From the NCBI GenBank assembly GCA_013339895.1, contig JABACO010000021.1, positions 4,582,016 to 4,646,015 on the forward strand: a stretch of 64,000 nucleotides of DNA. The letters are read 5' to 3'. Position 1 is the stretch's first letter. Each line of letters starts with the position of its first letter. The DNA comes from Ephydatia muelleri. Taxonomy: Eukaryota; Porifera; Demospongiae; Spongillida; Spongillidae. Of this stretch, positions 12,501 through 24,500 are shown in pieces. Below the pieces are notes generated by a model. It worked only from the letters and a program-made list of their open reading frames with translations, did no database searches and was not told the DNA's origin. A program made the position numbers and the translations under genes.

Positions 12501-15500
12501 CGTTTCTTCCTATCGTGCATGTCTACTAAGTAGGTCACCTTTCCTTCTCTTGCTAGCACTTGATATGGGCCTTGCCATTGTGCCATAAGTTTACTGTCTG
12601 TTGTTGTGGGCAGGAGTACTAACACCTGATCACCACGTTCAAATTCACGCAGTCGTGCCCTCCTGTCATACCATCTTTTCTGCTCCTCTTGGCTCTTGAG
12701 CATGTTTTCCCCAGCGATGTCCACCATCTCCTTCAGACGTCTTTGTGTCTCCAAAACATAGCTCACCACCGTCTCGTCACTCGTAGAACTCGCTTCCCAG
12801 GTTTCTCGTAGAATGTCCAGAGGTCCTCTGACATCACGACATAAAGCAATTCGAAAGGTGAAAACCCAGTAGAGGATTGTGGTACCTCCCAATACGCAAA
12901 CAACAAGTAGGGAATCATTTAGTCCCAGTCCTTCCCTTCGTCCTGTACGATTTTTCTCAACATCCCCTTTAAGGTCTGATTAAACCTCTCGATGAGACCA
13001 TCCGTCTGCGGGTGATAAGGACTTGTTCGAATTCCCTTGACTCCTAACAGTCTGTACAATTTGGCCAGCAATTGTGACGTAAAATTACTGCCTTGATCCG
13101 TAATGATCTCCTTCGGAACTCCCACTCTCGAGAAGAGTTTCAAGAGTTCTTCAGCGATGTGTTCAGCATCTATACTGCGCAGTGCAATGGCTTCTGGATA
13201 GCGAGTTGCATAATCGCACAGTACCAGTATATAGCGGTGTCCTGCCTTGCTGCGAGGAAGAAGACCCACTATGTCCATTGCCACTCGGCTAAACGGCTCT
13301 GATATTACAGGTAGGGAAATTACAGGAGCTGCCTTCACCCTCTGTTTGGAAGCCTTCTGACATATACGACAACTTTTGCATAAGTTCTCGATATCCTGAA
13401 ATACCGATGGCCAGTAGAATCTCCGTAAGATCCGCTGCCATGTCTTGTCTCGCCCTTGGTGTCCCGCCATAGGAATGTCATGTGCCAATTCTAGGACAGT
13501 CTTACATTGCTTAGGTAGAATCAGCTGCTCCACCTTGTACTCAACACCGCGACATAACGTCTTCCTGGGGGTTTCCACCTTCCGTATAATAATCCCTCTC
13601 TCCTGAAGAACTCTCCTCCAGGGTTATTTGTCTGATCCACTTTCCTTCGCACTTTCGAAAGGGTGGGATCATTCTCCTGCGGTTCCTTTAGCTCTTTTGC
13701 CCTAAGAGACATCTGAGGAACTGGATTCACAAGTGCCTTTTTCCCTGACGAAATAACCACCTGTTCTGCTGAGCTGGAACTTGAATGTGGTGTTACCGTC
13801 CATCCTGTAGTATTCTTGCAGAGACCGTTTCTGCCTTCGGTTCTTCCGTTCTCTCGGCTAATACCTAAAGATCTGCTTTGTCCGTTTCTCCTGCAATAGC
13901 AAGGGGGTTTGGCCGCACCTGAGACTGCACCTGTTTTGCTCTCCTAACGATCTCCTCTTCCAATTGCTGTCTGGCCCGTGCCCTTGTCAGCACCACCATA
14001 ACGTCTTCCTGTTTCGGTAAGCTTGATCCAGCTTTAGGCTTTCGGTCACTTATAAGCCTGGTCAGTTCCGGGACATCAGTTCCCAACAGCACATCCACTG
14101 GCAGGTTATCCGCCACTGCAGCTTCCACCTGCATTTTCACTCCCTGCACCTGCACTGTCACTTCTGCCAAGTTGTAAAGTCGTGTATCTCCAAGAGCGCA
14201 CCGAATGGAAATCGTCTTTCCATCTAGGATCTTATCCGAAGGAACGCACTTTTGGTTTACCATGGTTCTGGAACATCCCGTGTCCAGTAGTATCCGGGAT
14301 ACTTTCCGTCCTACTACCAAGCCCTTTTGACACAGTTTCGAACCGGCAAAGTCCCTGTCTTCAAAACAGAATAATGATTCCTTTTTCGGACATCTGCTCG
14401 ATATGTGCCCCTGTTTCTTACAATGGTAGCACCGGATCTTTCCCTTCTTCCCGATGCCTTCCTACTGGGTCCCGACCTTCTTTCGACACTCTTCTTCAGT
14501 ATACCCTTTCAATCCACAAAACCCGCATTTGAATGCTTTGGGAAATTGTACCGGTTTCTGCCGACCTGGGTCCAGAACACTCCCTGTATCAATCCGGGGG
14601 CCTTGTCTCGCTTGTTCGTACTCATCCGCCAGTTCTCTCGCCACTACACATGTCTCAGGCTTCTTCTCCATCACCCACAAGTTTAGCTCCGTGCTCCCTA
14701 AGAATATCAGGAACTGCTCCTTCCCGATTAACTGCTGCACCTCATCAACCGTTGTACACTCTTTCATCCATTTTTGCTGTACATCCATCAATCTCACAGC
14801 TACCTCTCGATTGGTTTCACCTGCTTTCCTAGTCATTGAACAGAATTCTCCTTCGATATGATTCTTCATTGATATCATATCTTGCCAACACGGCCATTTT
14901 GATAGCGTCGTAGTTGCCCGCACTCGATGCTGTAAGAGCTGCAAACGCTAGCTGTGCTCTACCTGACAATTGTGGTGCCAGGTACTGTGACCATCGATTT
15001 TTCTCCACCTTATGCGCGGCCAAAATCCTTTCGAATGTTACTCGGTACGCCTCTATATCATCATTTTCGCCTAGCGGAACCAGCTTGACACTTAACCCCG
15101 CCGATGGTTTCGCCTTGCTGCTCATCTCACCCGACGTCCTCATCATCTCCACCATAGTTTGCATATGCTGCATTTTTTCCCGCTCTGCTCTCCATGCTTC
15201 TTCTCGCCACTCTCGTGCTACCCGCTCTTCGTTGGCCTTAACTCCTCCGCTGCCTGCTGAGCCATTAACTCCTGCTCGCGTTTCTGCCGATCCTTCATAA
15301 GCGCTTTTAGAACAGCCTCCATACCTTCTCCCGATACCAGTTGACTTTTGTATTCCTTCCGGAACGCGTTGTCATCCGAGAGGTGAAGCGCCGTTCAGTA
15401 TTTCCTTGGACCCGCGTAGAATTGTCGAAAAACTGTTCAACGATCGGATCCCACCGCTGCCACCAAATGTGAACGCGCGAGCAGTACTCGTATAGCCTGC

Positions 15501-18500
15501 GCCATCGTCGCCGTTACCTGCGATGTACACTTAAGGCAATTATTACCGCAACTGTAAAGTACATGGTATATATACCGAAACATACACCCATGCCCTTTAC
15601 CCCACGTTTCTATCGTATCACTGTCAAGTTCTTGTATCCATTCAAGAGACCAATGTGACCTGTAACTGCAGTTCAATCAGCATTGACGAGTTCACACCGC
15701 TGAATGGGAAGCTGGTCTTCCACAAATAAGTGGCCCAAAGATCCAAATTCAGAGGAAGATTGCTTCAATATGTTTCCACATAGTTACTTTGTAAAGTGCT
15801 GGAACTAACCAGCAAACATTGAGCTGTGTCAACAATGTTGTTTTCAAAGCATGAATTCATGCAGTGCATTGGTGTTTACTGACAGCTGCCCTGCCCAGCA
15901 GAATGAGAGCTTTGAAGAGGAAAACCCTACCATCAATACTATATGTTTTTTTCAGTTAATTATTGATAACAGCAAATCCAGTGAAATGTAGACTAGGTAT
16001 CATCGGATGTTGGAACATGTCAAGGGTAGAGGATGGGTGGAGTTGGAGAGAAGAAAGGTTAAAGAATTTCCTACCACCAGATCAAAGAAGGAAGCCATAA
16101 CTTTGTTGGGTTTAACCAGCTACTACTAGCAGTTTGTTCAAGACTATGCTACTGTCGCAGCATCCATGACAGACCTTACTAAGAAGACAGGCTCAAGTGA
16201 ACGGAACGATGCTTTCTAATGATAAAAGGATGTTCTGTCATCATATCCAGTGCTGAGAAGCCCGAATTTTGACATCCCATTTCTAATACAGACGGATGTA
16301 TCTGAGGTTGGAGTGGGAGCAGTTCTAAGCCAAATAGGCAGCAGAAGGGAAGAACATCCAGTAAATTACTATAGTCAAAAAGTGTAGCTAAACGAATAGC
16401 ACTATGCAATAATTGAATATAAATCTTTGTCATTGAATAAGATTATAAGATGCTGTACAGGTCCATTTAGATGTGTGCATGTGTGTATAAGCCAGCATGT
16501 TGCATAGTGTCATCCTTTGTCACATGTATATGTTGTGCAAGTGCATAATGTATGTACAGAGACTGAAGCAATTCTATGGGACAGTACATGTAGCTACATG
16601 TACATGTACCTAGTGTAGTCATGCTTTTTACAGCACTAGCAGAACAATAATAACAGAGAAACACAGAAGTCCACTGTCTAAATTGAGAATAGAATCAGTG
16701 GCCTCTTGAGCTGTTGAATCGAAATAAATGCAAAGTTCAGAGGTACAGACCTTACACTCAAATGCATGTGGGTATACCACCATTATTAGAGAGTATTGCA
16801 ACACATGTGTAGCAGTGCATATGTGTTGTGTGTGCGTTTGTGTGTATGTGTGTAGATATGCAATTATTGTGCTCAAGAATGGTAAAGGTTCATTTACACA
16901 ATGTATACTGTACACATGCATTAGAGTGTCTGAACCAGCATGAGGGCATGTTCATGTATTCTGTGTGAGCTGAACATTGTGTGGGCAAAGAGAGACTGAA
17001 TTCACAACAAGTGGTACATAAGCCACATAGATTAGTTGGAGAGAAGTTAAGCATGGTATAATACCAAATAGGAAAGCCAATTTCAGTATTACACGTTTCT
17101 CCACTGACCAAAGGAAGATTATGTAAGTGCATAGAAACCTAATGCTATGAGCATGTAGTAGGAATACATGTACAGTGCTATTCATTGCCACATGTATGTA
17201 TGTGTACATTCTAATTACAGGACCAGATGGGGACACAATGTATGTACAATGGTTCAATCCTTGGGGACACAATGCATGTACAATGGACCAATGCTATGAA
17301 AACATGATGCATGCAAAAGGGACCAATCCTATGGGATTCAGGCATATATTGTGCATGTTATTATGTGGCCAGTTCATTGTAAGTAGTGCCTCTGGTGACC
17401 CCATACACATAGCTTTTCATCCTGTTGTTTTGTGGTGGGATATTTGGAAATAAAGTCAGTTCTTGCGACAAAAATCATTGTGTTAGCAATGGCTTGTTCA
17501 CTAGAGTGCTTGCTATCTTGCTTCAAAACCCTCACAAGTTCAACCCATGGAAAGAAACAAACTGCTGGAGGAAGGGTGCGCTAGAAGTGTTACAAGGCAG
17601 CAAAAGAAACTCTTCAGAAGTGCTTGTATCAATATATAAGCGTTAAAAAGTAACATTGTGTGATTCTACATCGCTGGATTCAGACTGGAAAATGTGACTG
17701 GATGAGCAGATAGTGGGTTTGGAAGTGAACTGCATTTAGTTCATAGCATGCTGGATGAAAAAACAAAATGTCACATATGGAGATATAAACAGCTGCAATC
17801 TGGACATGACTCCTTTGTAGGGCGAACAACCAGCATCTCTATTGACTCAGAACTGCCTGGTTATTACACCAGGTTGATTAGACATCCACTGGATTATTAT
17901 TATATCCTCCAAGGGTTTTGCAAGAGATGTATTTTATGTTTGCTCCTGTGCTCTACTGCCAGATGGGACTACAAACATAAAGTGCTTAGTTCGAAACAGT
18001 AAATTAAGCACTTCATAGACATATACATATTACTTGCAATTACAACAATGCATATCAGTGAGATTTCGTATAAATTTGCTCAAAGCTATATGCAAAATTA
18101 TAATCATATGTATTCTAAGCACCATGCTGATTAACCCTTTGGAAGTATCTGAAGTTGCTGCAGTTTATTAATGTTGTAATTAAAATGAATACTGAAGAAA
18201 CACTGCTTACACGATCAATGCAATATATAATAAAGGTTTGTAAACACTTACAGTATTCCTTGATAAAAATTGGCCATTGGTCCCACTCTAGAAGCTGTTC
18301 AAGAGACAATGTAAATGTTTCAGTGACAGGGGTATGAATTGGGTATTGATTTTTAAATATACGATCCATGAATATTCCTATACACTTGCACTGAGGTTCC
18401 TCATTGCGTAAAATGATGAAGATTTTGCTTATCTATACAATGGAGAAGGCAAATAGCCATATGAAGGGCAAAGATATATCAAACGAGTGTAGAAGATACA

Positions 18501-21500
18501 TACCATTTCTTTCTTACAAATGTCATCGAAGGTACACATCACGCCAAGAAACATTAGGTCCTTGAGTAGTATACATTCAGAGCTCAGGCATATTTGTGAG
18601 TTGCATTCTTCAAACAAGTGGAGTGTTTTAATGAGCAGTGGTATTTGTCTGGGAACCTGTAGCAATAAAAATGAAGACAAGCTTTCTTACATGGGAATTA
18701 ATAGCATCAGCTTAAGCAACTTAAAAACAGAATTGTGAATATCTCTCAAGCATTATAGTTGTCCACAATTATTCCAAAGTGATCTATCTCAAAATGGCAA
18801 GAATATGAATTACTCCAAACAAATTCTTCATTAATTGTAAGAACTATTATATTCTTAATAATAGGTGCCATAGTAACTGGACTGAAGCATCATTAATAAA
18901 AAGTGAGCACAGAGTTTAGAACATTCCAAAATACTAATTATTCATGTACATATTTTGCATGTCAATACTAAAGCTCCAAAACTGGCTATATATACATTAA
19001 CTCATTCATGGGCAACAGCACAATATTGCAGCATAACAAACTGTTTCCGGTGGGCTGTGGAGCAACTATGCCACGCTGCTGTACTATTGACCACTTTGAT
19101 TATGATTCCTTTCACCTTTTCAAAACCAGCAACACTTTTTCTTGTCAAATACATGGCGGATATTTACATGGAATGTTTCTTTCACGCGAAATGTCACTTT
19201 TCATTGTCAAATATGCAATGGGTATTTACATGGAACATTTAATTCACATGAAATGTCTAAATACAAACCCATCCATACGTAAGTAGAGCAATAATTGGGT
19301 CATTTCACAGAGATTTGTACCACCCTAGATACAACACTTTCTCATATTGAAGTTACCATTTCAGAACATTATGACAGAAACCCACAAAGTTTACAGATAG
19401 ATCAAAACATTAACCATTATGCATATCTCATTCAATATACACTGATTGGGTGTAGCTCCATAACCACAAAATGTACCTGATGCACAGACAGAATTAAGCA
19501 ATACCCTTGCAAAAAGGCAGAGGTCAGCCAAAAAATAAATTGTTTATACGTTTGTATCTCATACATTGAATAACTTAGCATATACTAATGCATTGCAATT
19601 TTGTACGATTCCTATGGGAGAATAAATATAGAAAATGGTACTTCAATATGAGAAAGTGATGTATCTAGGTTGGTATAAATTTCTGTGAATGACCCAATCT
19701 ACTTTCGCCCATGAAAAAGTTAATTACCACAATACAGTTAAAGATTTCATCCCTGAGCAAAGTTGCAGCACAGTTTGTAGCGTTCTGTGTTACTTTCAAT
19801 AACAATTGAGAAATAATGCCTTAAAAGTATTATGTACATTGGAATGAACTGAGAGGATTAGCACTCCAAGCAACATTGCTACATTAATGAAATAGATTGT
19901 ACATTGAACTACACTGGCTGTTGTATGGTATTCTTTGAAAGACATTACATAAATACATTGCATCTAGATTAAGTATAAATGCCCCAAATGCACACTTGAA
20001 TGTAGTGTAAATTAGCAGGATCCCCCATGCTACTGCTTCATTGCTACACCATGACTAAACAAAGTCATATCATCAACAAAATTTACACTTTCGGTAATAT
20101 TTCACCATGCATCAAAAGATATAGATAGTTCCACCACCAAGTGACACAATGTTTATACTAACATCTCAATAACCTCCACATGCAATAATCAACTGCTAAT
20201 GGAAAAAAGGGGCAATAAACTGTTATTTTGTAAGTATGAATGTGTGATTATGTTTTAAAACTGTACTAGAAAGATGCTACAATCATAATACATATTTCAA
20301 AGAAATATTGTAAATATTTAGTTCTAACTAACATTGATTAGACGTTGATGCAGTGATTTAGATATCAGTTGCTTCCACTCCTCGGAAACAATACTGCTTG
20401 ACGGTTGCTGGACTCGAAAGATTTTAATCCAAATCTGACAAGAAAAATGTGGGGAATAAATGTTACTGTACTGAATTCAAGCACCATACCTCCAATTCTT
20501 TCGGTCCCTTCCAATCATTCCAACCAAGATAACCACCAAAAAATGAACCTCCAATGATTGTTGGATGTGAAATCAAATTGCAGATGAATTTCTGTAGTGT
20601 TACAAGCAAATTGGTAGTAACAGCATTTGTGACTGAGACGCTTCTTAAATGGATCTGTGAAACAACAAGTAATGTAAGAGATATGTACAATTGTACATAA
20701 TTAGAGCACGTAGTAGCCACAATAGGTGTTAGTGGAACTGACAAATCCAGCAGTAATGTCTCAATGACAAATGTGAAATCCTGAAGAGACAAAATTCTGT
20801 TTGAATGAAGAAAAAAAAAAAAAATAGTAATGCTACATACCTATGCATACAATATTGTTTCGAAAATACATGCATTATAAAACGAAGCTGTAGGGTTGTA
20901 TTTAATTACTGTCAACAGTTTGACTTGCATCATTTTGAAAACATCTTAAATCGGAGAGCATGGTAACTATAAGGATACTTGGACTTAACGATGGATTACC
21001 ATCATGAATTGTCCATACCTTGTTTCATCATTAAGTGCATCTATGATATGTTTGAAGATACTGAAAATGATTTCACTGGAAACCTGTGAATTGCAAAGAC
21101 ATAGCAGATACATCAATATATGTATTAATCATGTTCTATTTATATGGACAAAAGGAAAAAATATTGTGCATGAAAAATAAGTTTGGAATTTGTTGAGGAT
21201 ATAAAGCTTTCTGTAATATACTCATGCCAAATTAGCAGAGTAAAGATAAACCCTGGGACCTCAACATTAGCAGGTCTTAGCTTATAAAATCAATTTATAG
21301 TTGATGAAAATTATGGCTTATGAAAAATTGGGGATCTGTACCATCAAAAAACATTAAGGTTCATCAGGTAAAATGGAAAGGTAATGCAGGAAAGCAAATG
21401 TGATTATGTTAGACATTTAAAAAAAATACAATAGACCCTTCCGTTTAAGAAGAAAACCGGATGTGACATCACTAATCAACGTACTTCACAAATTGGGTTA

Positions 21501-24500
21501 AGTATACGTTAATGAGTGATGTCACGTCCGGAGTTCTTAAAGGGAAGGGTCTATTGCCCGTTAAGCATCATGTAACTATGCTACTTTCAAAATGAGGAAC
21601 CAGCAGTGTAAAATAACACACCCAAAAGTTTAAAGTCTGATTCAGGGTCTTACTGCTGATCATGTATGTATGAGATCTGGATCGTATCAGATCTCGTACA
21701 TTCATGATCACTCTGCTAAAATGTTATAGCCTTGCTCTTTTGCATAGCAACTGACTGTTATTATGGATCATAGTGTAATTGGTGTAAATAAATGTGCATT
21801 AAACATCCATGTATTGCAGACCTGTTCATCACTATGAATTAAGTGGAATAGCCAATTGATTGAAAGGTAGATCGGAGTATGTTTGATAAAACTTGGAAAT
21901 GCTGCCCTTGGAGATATGTAGATGAATGCAATGAGTAGCAAAGGATCTAATTGAAATAGACCATGTAGTTCTTCTAGTTGCGCAGAAATATTACTAATAA
22001 AAAGAAAAAATTTCCATAAATGATTATAATTAATACCCAATAAATTCATACAGATCTTGTGGAAATTTCCTTCTTATGCTGTGAAGTGAAAGAGTATCAT
22101 CTCCCCATTTCACATCTTTTGGAGGAATACTGGCAATGACCGCTGACTTGGTTTTAATGAAGTGAATAATTGGTAAAGACTTCAACAGCAAAATATCAAA
22201 GGTACCACCAATTGAGGACACTCTTGCATTAAAAAAGCTTGATACAGAATCAGCAATGCTAAAGGTAAATAAACAATTACGTTGTAATACAAAAGATAAG
22301 TATAAATACATGTATCCTCTCATACTTACCTTATGCCATCTGTGCATGCATTGAGAAGGAATTCTATATTGCATTTGTGTATCTCAATCATAGAAATCAA
22401 AGAGCTGATTACGTCAAGATCAGCAATGCTTTCGTGTTGATGAAGATTATATAGGCAGTACATAATTGCAACAGCTGATACAAATCTATTATGGTGTGTT
22501 GAAGCATTCAGCTCCATTACAATTGATCCAAACCAGTCATCTATTTCCTGCAGTGTAAGATAGATATACAAGTATGATAAAATGATATTCATGACAAGAC
22601 AATTTTTATTTAACATTCAGCACATTATTTTTGTGATGGATTCTCTACTTTGAACTGAATTTAATTTTATGCTATAACTTATGCTTAGTATAAATGTGTG
22701 TAATGTTGCACATGTTGGTGTATGACTACTCCCGGCTATCAAATAAATAATCACGTATTGTGTAGTTCTTATGTTGAGTGATTGTTGTCATTTCAAATCA
22801 AGTGCCACATGGTGAATAACTAATGCATGATTTTCACACTTTTTTACAGTATTGAGGTAATAAATCTGTGCAACAGTTGTATTTCAGCTGAAAACTTCAT
22901 TACGGACAGTGCTAACATAAACGTGATACACATGGATTGTCATCGTTCTGTTCAACATTATTACACTATAGAAGTTCCAATGTTCCACTTTGGCAAGATA
23001 GCATACAAATATAAAATGAGAAGGGGTCTTATCCACTTTTACCCAACAGTAGTGGCAGACATACAAGGGGTAAGAAGGGGAGTGGAGGAGGGATATTTAA
23101 AATAAATTATTTCAAACACTCAATTGGTAGTCTGATTGTCTGCCTTAAGTAAATTCCACAAAGGGGTTAAGCCTCAAACCTTCACCGCCCGCCCCCAAAG
23201 TGATCCGCTACTGCAAAGGGTAAATGTGTACGATAATGTAGCCTCATCCCCCGGCCCTATTTTCATATTATAGTTACAGGTGCAAAAGGGACACTGCCAA
23301 GGTCTTAGCACCCAAGAAATTTGGTAATTGTATACTGTTTGTAATTTTGTTCGTAAACTTTTCTGTACACTAGTCTGATCGATAAGCGATGGTGTTACAA
23401 GAGCTGCTGGCTTATTCTCTAACATTTGTACACCAGCAAGGTGTTACACTCAAGGAAAAGCCAGAGGAAGCACATTTCCATATCTACAATGCTCAGAATG
23501 TGTTCACTTGGTTTCCAACGGGTACTGGAAGTCAATTTGCTACCAACCCTACCGTTCATGTTTGAACGAACCACTGCTTCACAAGCAAAACGTAGCTCAG
23601 TGCTGGTTATTTAAGGAATCAGCCGCCTTGCCACAGGCCTACACTGGCTAGTGTGAGGAGATGGCTCAGGACCACTGGTATCCTCTCTTGTCACCTGGGC
23701 TTGTGAACCCTTGTACTCTTCTCAAGGGAATCTTTGGCGTCGGGTCTTGCAGATAGGCTCAGCAAGGTTGCTAAGTAGCTCCAGATGATGGTTTGTCCAA
23801 GTTCACCTGCAGGGCTTGCAAAAAGTAACTTTTATCAGCTGAGTCTTTCAGAACAGCCAAGGCAAGTTATGAGAAGAATAAAGTCTCTCTCTGGTGCTGG
23901 TAATAGCTATACAAAGTGTAAGGGACACAACACTGCCACAAGACCTTGGGCTCTGTGGTAGCCATTATTCACACTTTCATAGTAACCATGTGTTCCTTTA
24001 GTATTGCAGTTGCGTTTATTTTGAGTGCATGGTGTATAGTACGAAATGGAGAGCTACGAAACGCATAAACAACAGCCTGTATCGAGGAAAAGCTAGTGCT
24101 GAGAATGAGTTAGTATATGGAAAGGTTTACAAACAACAAAATTACAACAATATACGATTACCATATTTCTTGGTAATGTCTTAGCACATGTGACCTTGGC
24201 AGTGTTCACCAAGTCCTATTTTTCGCCCCATAACTTTAATACAAAAATATGGCCTGAGAATGAGGCTAATGATTATGTGACTCTTACAAAGCGGAATTCA
24301 CCAAAATATATGATATACCAATTTACTCTGTAGTAGTGTCTAATTCCTGAGAATATATACAACCTAGAGTAAATTGGTATTTTGGGGAATTCCACTTTGT
24401 AAGTCACATAATCTCTAGCCTCATCCTCAGGCCATATTTTTGTATTAAAGTTTACGGGGCGAAAAAATAGGACTTGGTGAACACTGCCAAGGTCACATGC

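Larger units (their letters stand above)
11550..15724 (-). mobile_element. Gmr1-like Ty3/gypsy LTR retrotransposon (broken)
   Basis: A full insertion by its ends: 257-bp LTRs at 11550-11806 and 15468-15724, TG...CA termini and a 5-bp target duplication AATAA at 11545-11549 and 15725-15729. Reading minus strand, the primer-binding side starts TTTGGTGGCAGCGGTGGGA directly after the LTR, and a polypurine tract (GGAGAGGGGAGGTGGAG) abuts the other LTR. Readable parts, in order, are gag with a SCAN-like capsid segment, CCHC knuckle, protease, integrase, RNase H. Integrase upstream of RNase H is the Ty1/copia-like order that defines the Gmr1 group within Ty3/gypsy. The LTRs differ at ~14 of 257 sites (~94.5% identical), so this is a moderately old, broken copy. 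Confidence 0.85.

Noticed and set aside
21019-21083. Shorter form of gene B exon 7 (donor GTATGG)
   Set aside because: It leaves two carried bases and destroys the frame of exon 8; the donor at 20999 keeps it.
22827-23105. Plus-strand frame of 92 codons
   Set aside because: No similarity, no splice context, and it lies antisense to a gene B intron with repeat scraps.
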